A stretch of DNA of 6,151 nt from Spirochaetales bacterium (GTDB taxonomy: Bacteria; Spirochaetota; Spirochaetia; SZUA-6; DRHE01): assembly GCA_011049745.1 (NCBI GenBank), contig DRHE01000104.1, forward strand, positions 1 to 6,151, in the 5' to 3' direction. The position numbers and the translations under genes are program-made. Under the pieces are notes generated by a model, which worked only from the letters and a program-made list of their open reading frames with translations, had not been told where the DNA came from and did not search any database. Positions 4,529 to 6,151 of the stretch are shown here, piece by piece (position 1 is the stretch's first letter; the number at the start of each line of letters is the position of its first letter).

Positions 4529-6151
4529 ATGAGAAGGATCGATCTTGGAGGTGAATGGAGGCTTCGACCGATCAACAGTAGTGAAGCTGTAACAGCGTCG
4601 ATACCCGGTGATATCCATTCAGCTTTGTTAGCCGCCAAAAAAATATCGGATCCCTATTGGGGCATGAATGAGCTTGATGTTCAATGGGTGGGCCGGGAAG
4701 ACTGGGTCTACTCCCGGAATTTTTCAGTAGACGCTGATTTTTTGAAAAAAAGCTCCATTTTTCTCAATTGCGACTGCCTTGATACCATCACGAAGATCTA
4801 TATTAACGGACACGAAGTCGGTAAAACGGAAAATATGTTTCTTCGCTATCGCTTCGAGGTCAAGCCTGTTATAAAAACTGGGCTTAATGAAATCGCTATA
4901 CTCTTTAAATCGGCTGAGAAGCAGGCAATCACGGCCAGTAAGAAATTACCCTATGAGATGCCCTACTCTATTTACCCTGTGCAGTCGCCTCACCGCAATC
5001 TCATTCGCAAGGCTCAATGCCATTCAGGCTGGGATTGGGGCTGCTGTTTGATGGTGGCTGGAATTTACGGTGACATTTATCTGGGCGCCACATCGTCAGG
5101 GCGAATCGAATATGTCTATACTGAACAGAGGCATTTCCAGGAGGGGTGCACAGTCACCGTGACTGCCGAGTTTAAATCCATAAAAACAGGAGAGCTTATT
5201 TTTATGGTTCGCCTCGGCGAGCTCCGGAGCAAAGAGGTGGTTCCGGTAGTTCCGGGATATAATCATTTTGTAGCTGAGTTTGATCTAGTGGACCCAAAAC
5301 TATGGTGGCCACAGGGATATGGGGAGCAGCCGCTTTATGAACTGAGTGTGAGGGTGGGAAGCGATGAAGCAAAGAAAAAAATAGGGCTGCGAACCGTTGA
5401 GATCATCAACAAAAATGACAGCATCGGCAAATCGATGATTATACGGGTGAACGGAACAGACATTTTCTGTAAAGGAGCCAACTGGATACCCCTTGATGCT
5501 CTCCCACAAAGGCAAACCCGGAGCGGCTATAATAGTATCCTCTCCAGCGTCGTACTCGCTCATATGAATATGTTGCGTGTATGGGGCGGTGGTCAGTACG
5601 AAGCAGAGGTGTTTTACGATTTATGTGATGAAAAGGGGATATTGGTTTGGCAGGATTTGATGTTTGCCTGTGCTCTTCATCCGGCCACGCCTGCTTTTCT
5701 CGAAAATGTAGAAAAGGAGGTGAGACACCAGGTAAAAAGGCTCCGTGATCATCCAAGCATCGCCCTCTGGTGCGGAAATAATGAAAACCTTGGCGCCTTA
5801 ACAGAGCATGAGGCATCGAGGGAAAATCGGGATCGCTATCTGGTAGACTATGACAGATTAAATGAGGGAGTCATAGGTAAAACCGTGGCGCGTTGCGATC
5901 CTGGACGGCCCTTCTGGCCGAGCTCGCCGTGCGGAGGAGAGGGGGATTACTCCGATTGCTGGCATGACGATTCACGTGGTAACATGCACTATTGGGGAGT
6001 CTGGCATGAAGGAAAGTCCTTTGATGCCTATTATGATGTACACCCTCGCTTCTGTTCTGAGTTTGGTTTTCAATCCTTTCCTTCCCTGGACACGATCCGC
6101 AGCTTCACCGATGAAAGCCAGTTCAACGTAACCGCTCCGGTAATGGAACAC
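4529..6151 (+). CDS. Beta-mannosidase, glycoside hydrolase family 2 (5' part, runs off the window)
   Basis: This enzyme removes terminal beta-mannosyl residues from manno-oligosaccharides or N-glycan cores (EC 3.2.1.25), probably in the cytoplasm because no signal peptide is present. The frame is open for 541 codons to the right edge; family members are usually about 820-860 residues, so roughly a third is missing. Domains in order: N-terminal jelly-roll (about 1-175) with CHSGWDWG (168-170 WDW), an Ig-like sandwich (about 180-290), then the TIM barrel from about 300 with GANWIP (316-321) and MLRVWGGGQYE (Arg350). Both catalytic glutamates are present: the acid/base Glu419 in WCGNNEN and the nucleophile Glu511 in FCSEFGFQS. 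The start is supported by GGAG at 4519-4522, 6 nt before ATG, and by MRRIDLGGEWRLR, a typical GH2 opening. It follows a terminator and a gap of about 170 bp with no gene, so it probably has its own promoter, though none was clear. Confidence 0.93.
   Translation, partial: MRRIDLGGEWRLRPINSSEAVTASIPGDIHSALLAAKKISDPYWGMNELDVQWVGREDWVYSRNFSVDADFLKKSSIFLNCDCLDTITKIYINGHEVGKTENMFLRYRFEVKPVIKTGLNEIAILFKSAEKQAITASKKLPYEMPYSIYPVQSPHRNLIRKAQCHSGWDWGCCLMVAGIYGDIYLGATSSGRIEYVYTEQRHFQEGCTVTVTAEFKSIKTGELIFMVRLGELRSKEVVPVVPGYNHFVAEFDLVDPKLWWPQGYGEQPLYELSVRVGSDEAKKKIGLRTVEIINKNDSIGKSMIIRVNGTDIFCKGANWIPLDALPQRQTRSGYNSILSSVVLAHMNMLRVWGGGQYEAEVFYDLCDEKGILVWQDLMFACALHPATPAFLENVEKEVRHQVKRLRDHPSIALWCGNNENLGALTEHEASRENRDRYLVDYDRLNEGVIGKTVARCDPGRPFWPSSPCGGEGDYSDCWHDDSRGNMHYWGVWHEGKSFDAYYDVHPRFCSEFGFQSFPSLDTIRSFTDESQFNVTAPVMEH

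Noticed and set aside
5300..5816. Minus-strand open frames of 87 and 125 codons opposite the mannosidase
   Set aside because: The plus strand encodes uninterrupted conserved GH2 motifs here, so these are shadows.

Overview
The window is bacterial and tightly packed on the plus strand. It carries a PotABCD-type ABC importer operon (ATPase, permease, permease, solute-binding protein), then a rho-independent terminator, then the first 541 codons of a family GH2 beta-mannosidase that runs off the right edge. The binding protein's signal peptide ends in the cysteine-free string LLFAGGKQE. Together with the mid-range base composition this resembles exported proteins of spirochaetes (Spirochaeta/Treponema relatives). 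That assignment is an inference from style, not a proven placement.

Layout: 1-75 is possibly the tail of an upstream gene; 76-178 is a leader with a ribosome binding site; 179-1333 is the ATPase locus; 1344-2192 and 2194-3057 are two membrane permeases, 1 nt apart; 3058-3148 is a short gap with an unusually perfect Shine-Dalgarno sequence in front of a two-codon ORF; 3149-4297 is the binding protein; 4320-4360 is a terminator; 4529 to the end is the beta-mannosidase. In the working system the binding protein would capture a small solute outside the membrane, the two permeases would form the channel, and the ATPase would power it. Both permeases carry an AAxxLGA-type EAA loop. That fits the polyamine/iron/thiamine/opine class better than the carbohydrate CUT1 class, so the substrate need not be a sugar even though a mannosidase follows.

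The most striking feature is inside the ATPase gene. The nucleotide-binding domain (residues 1-230) is intact, but the C-terminal TOBE part is scrambled. A perfect 136-bp inverted repeat (865-1000 and 1116-1251) flanks a 115-bp spacer, and the spacer encodes the missing middle of the TOBE region on the minus strand. Reading the pieces as A (plus), B-C (minus), C-D (plus) rebuilds an ordinary PotA-like ATPase of about 345 residues, short by roughly six residues at one junction. The arrangement A - rc(BC) - C - D is what a double template switch at short inverted homologies would leave. It could be a real mutation or an amplification/assembly chimera, and sequence alone cannot decide. No phage, transposase, CRISPR or RNA gene was seen.
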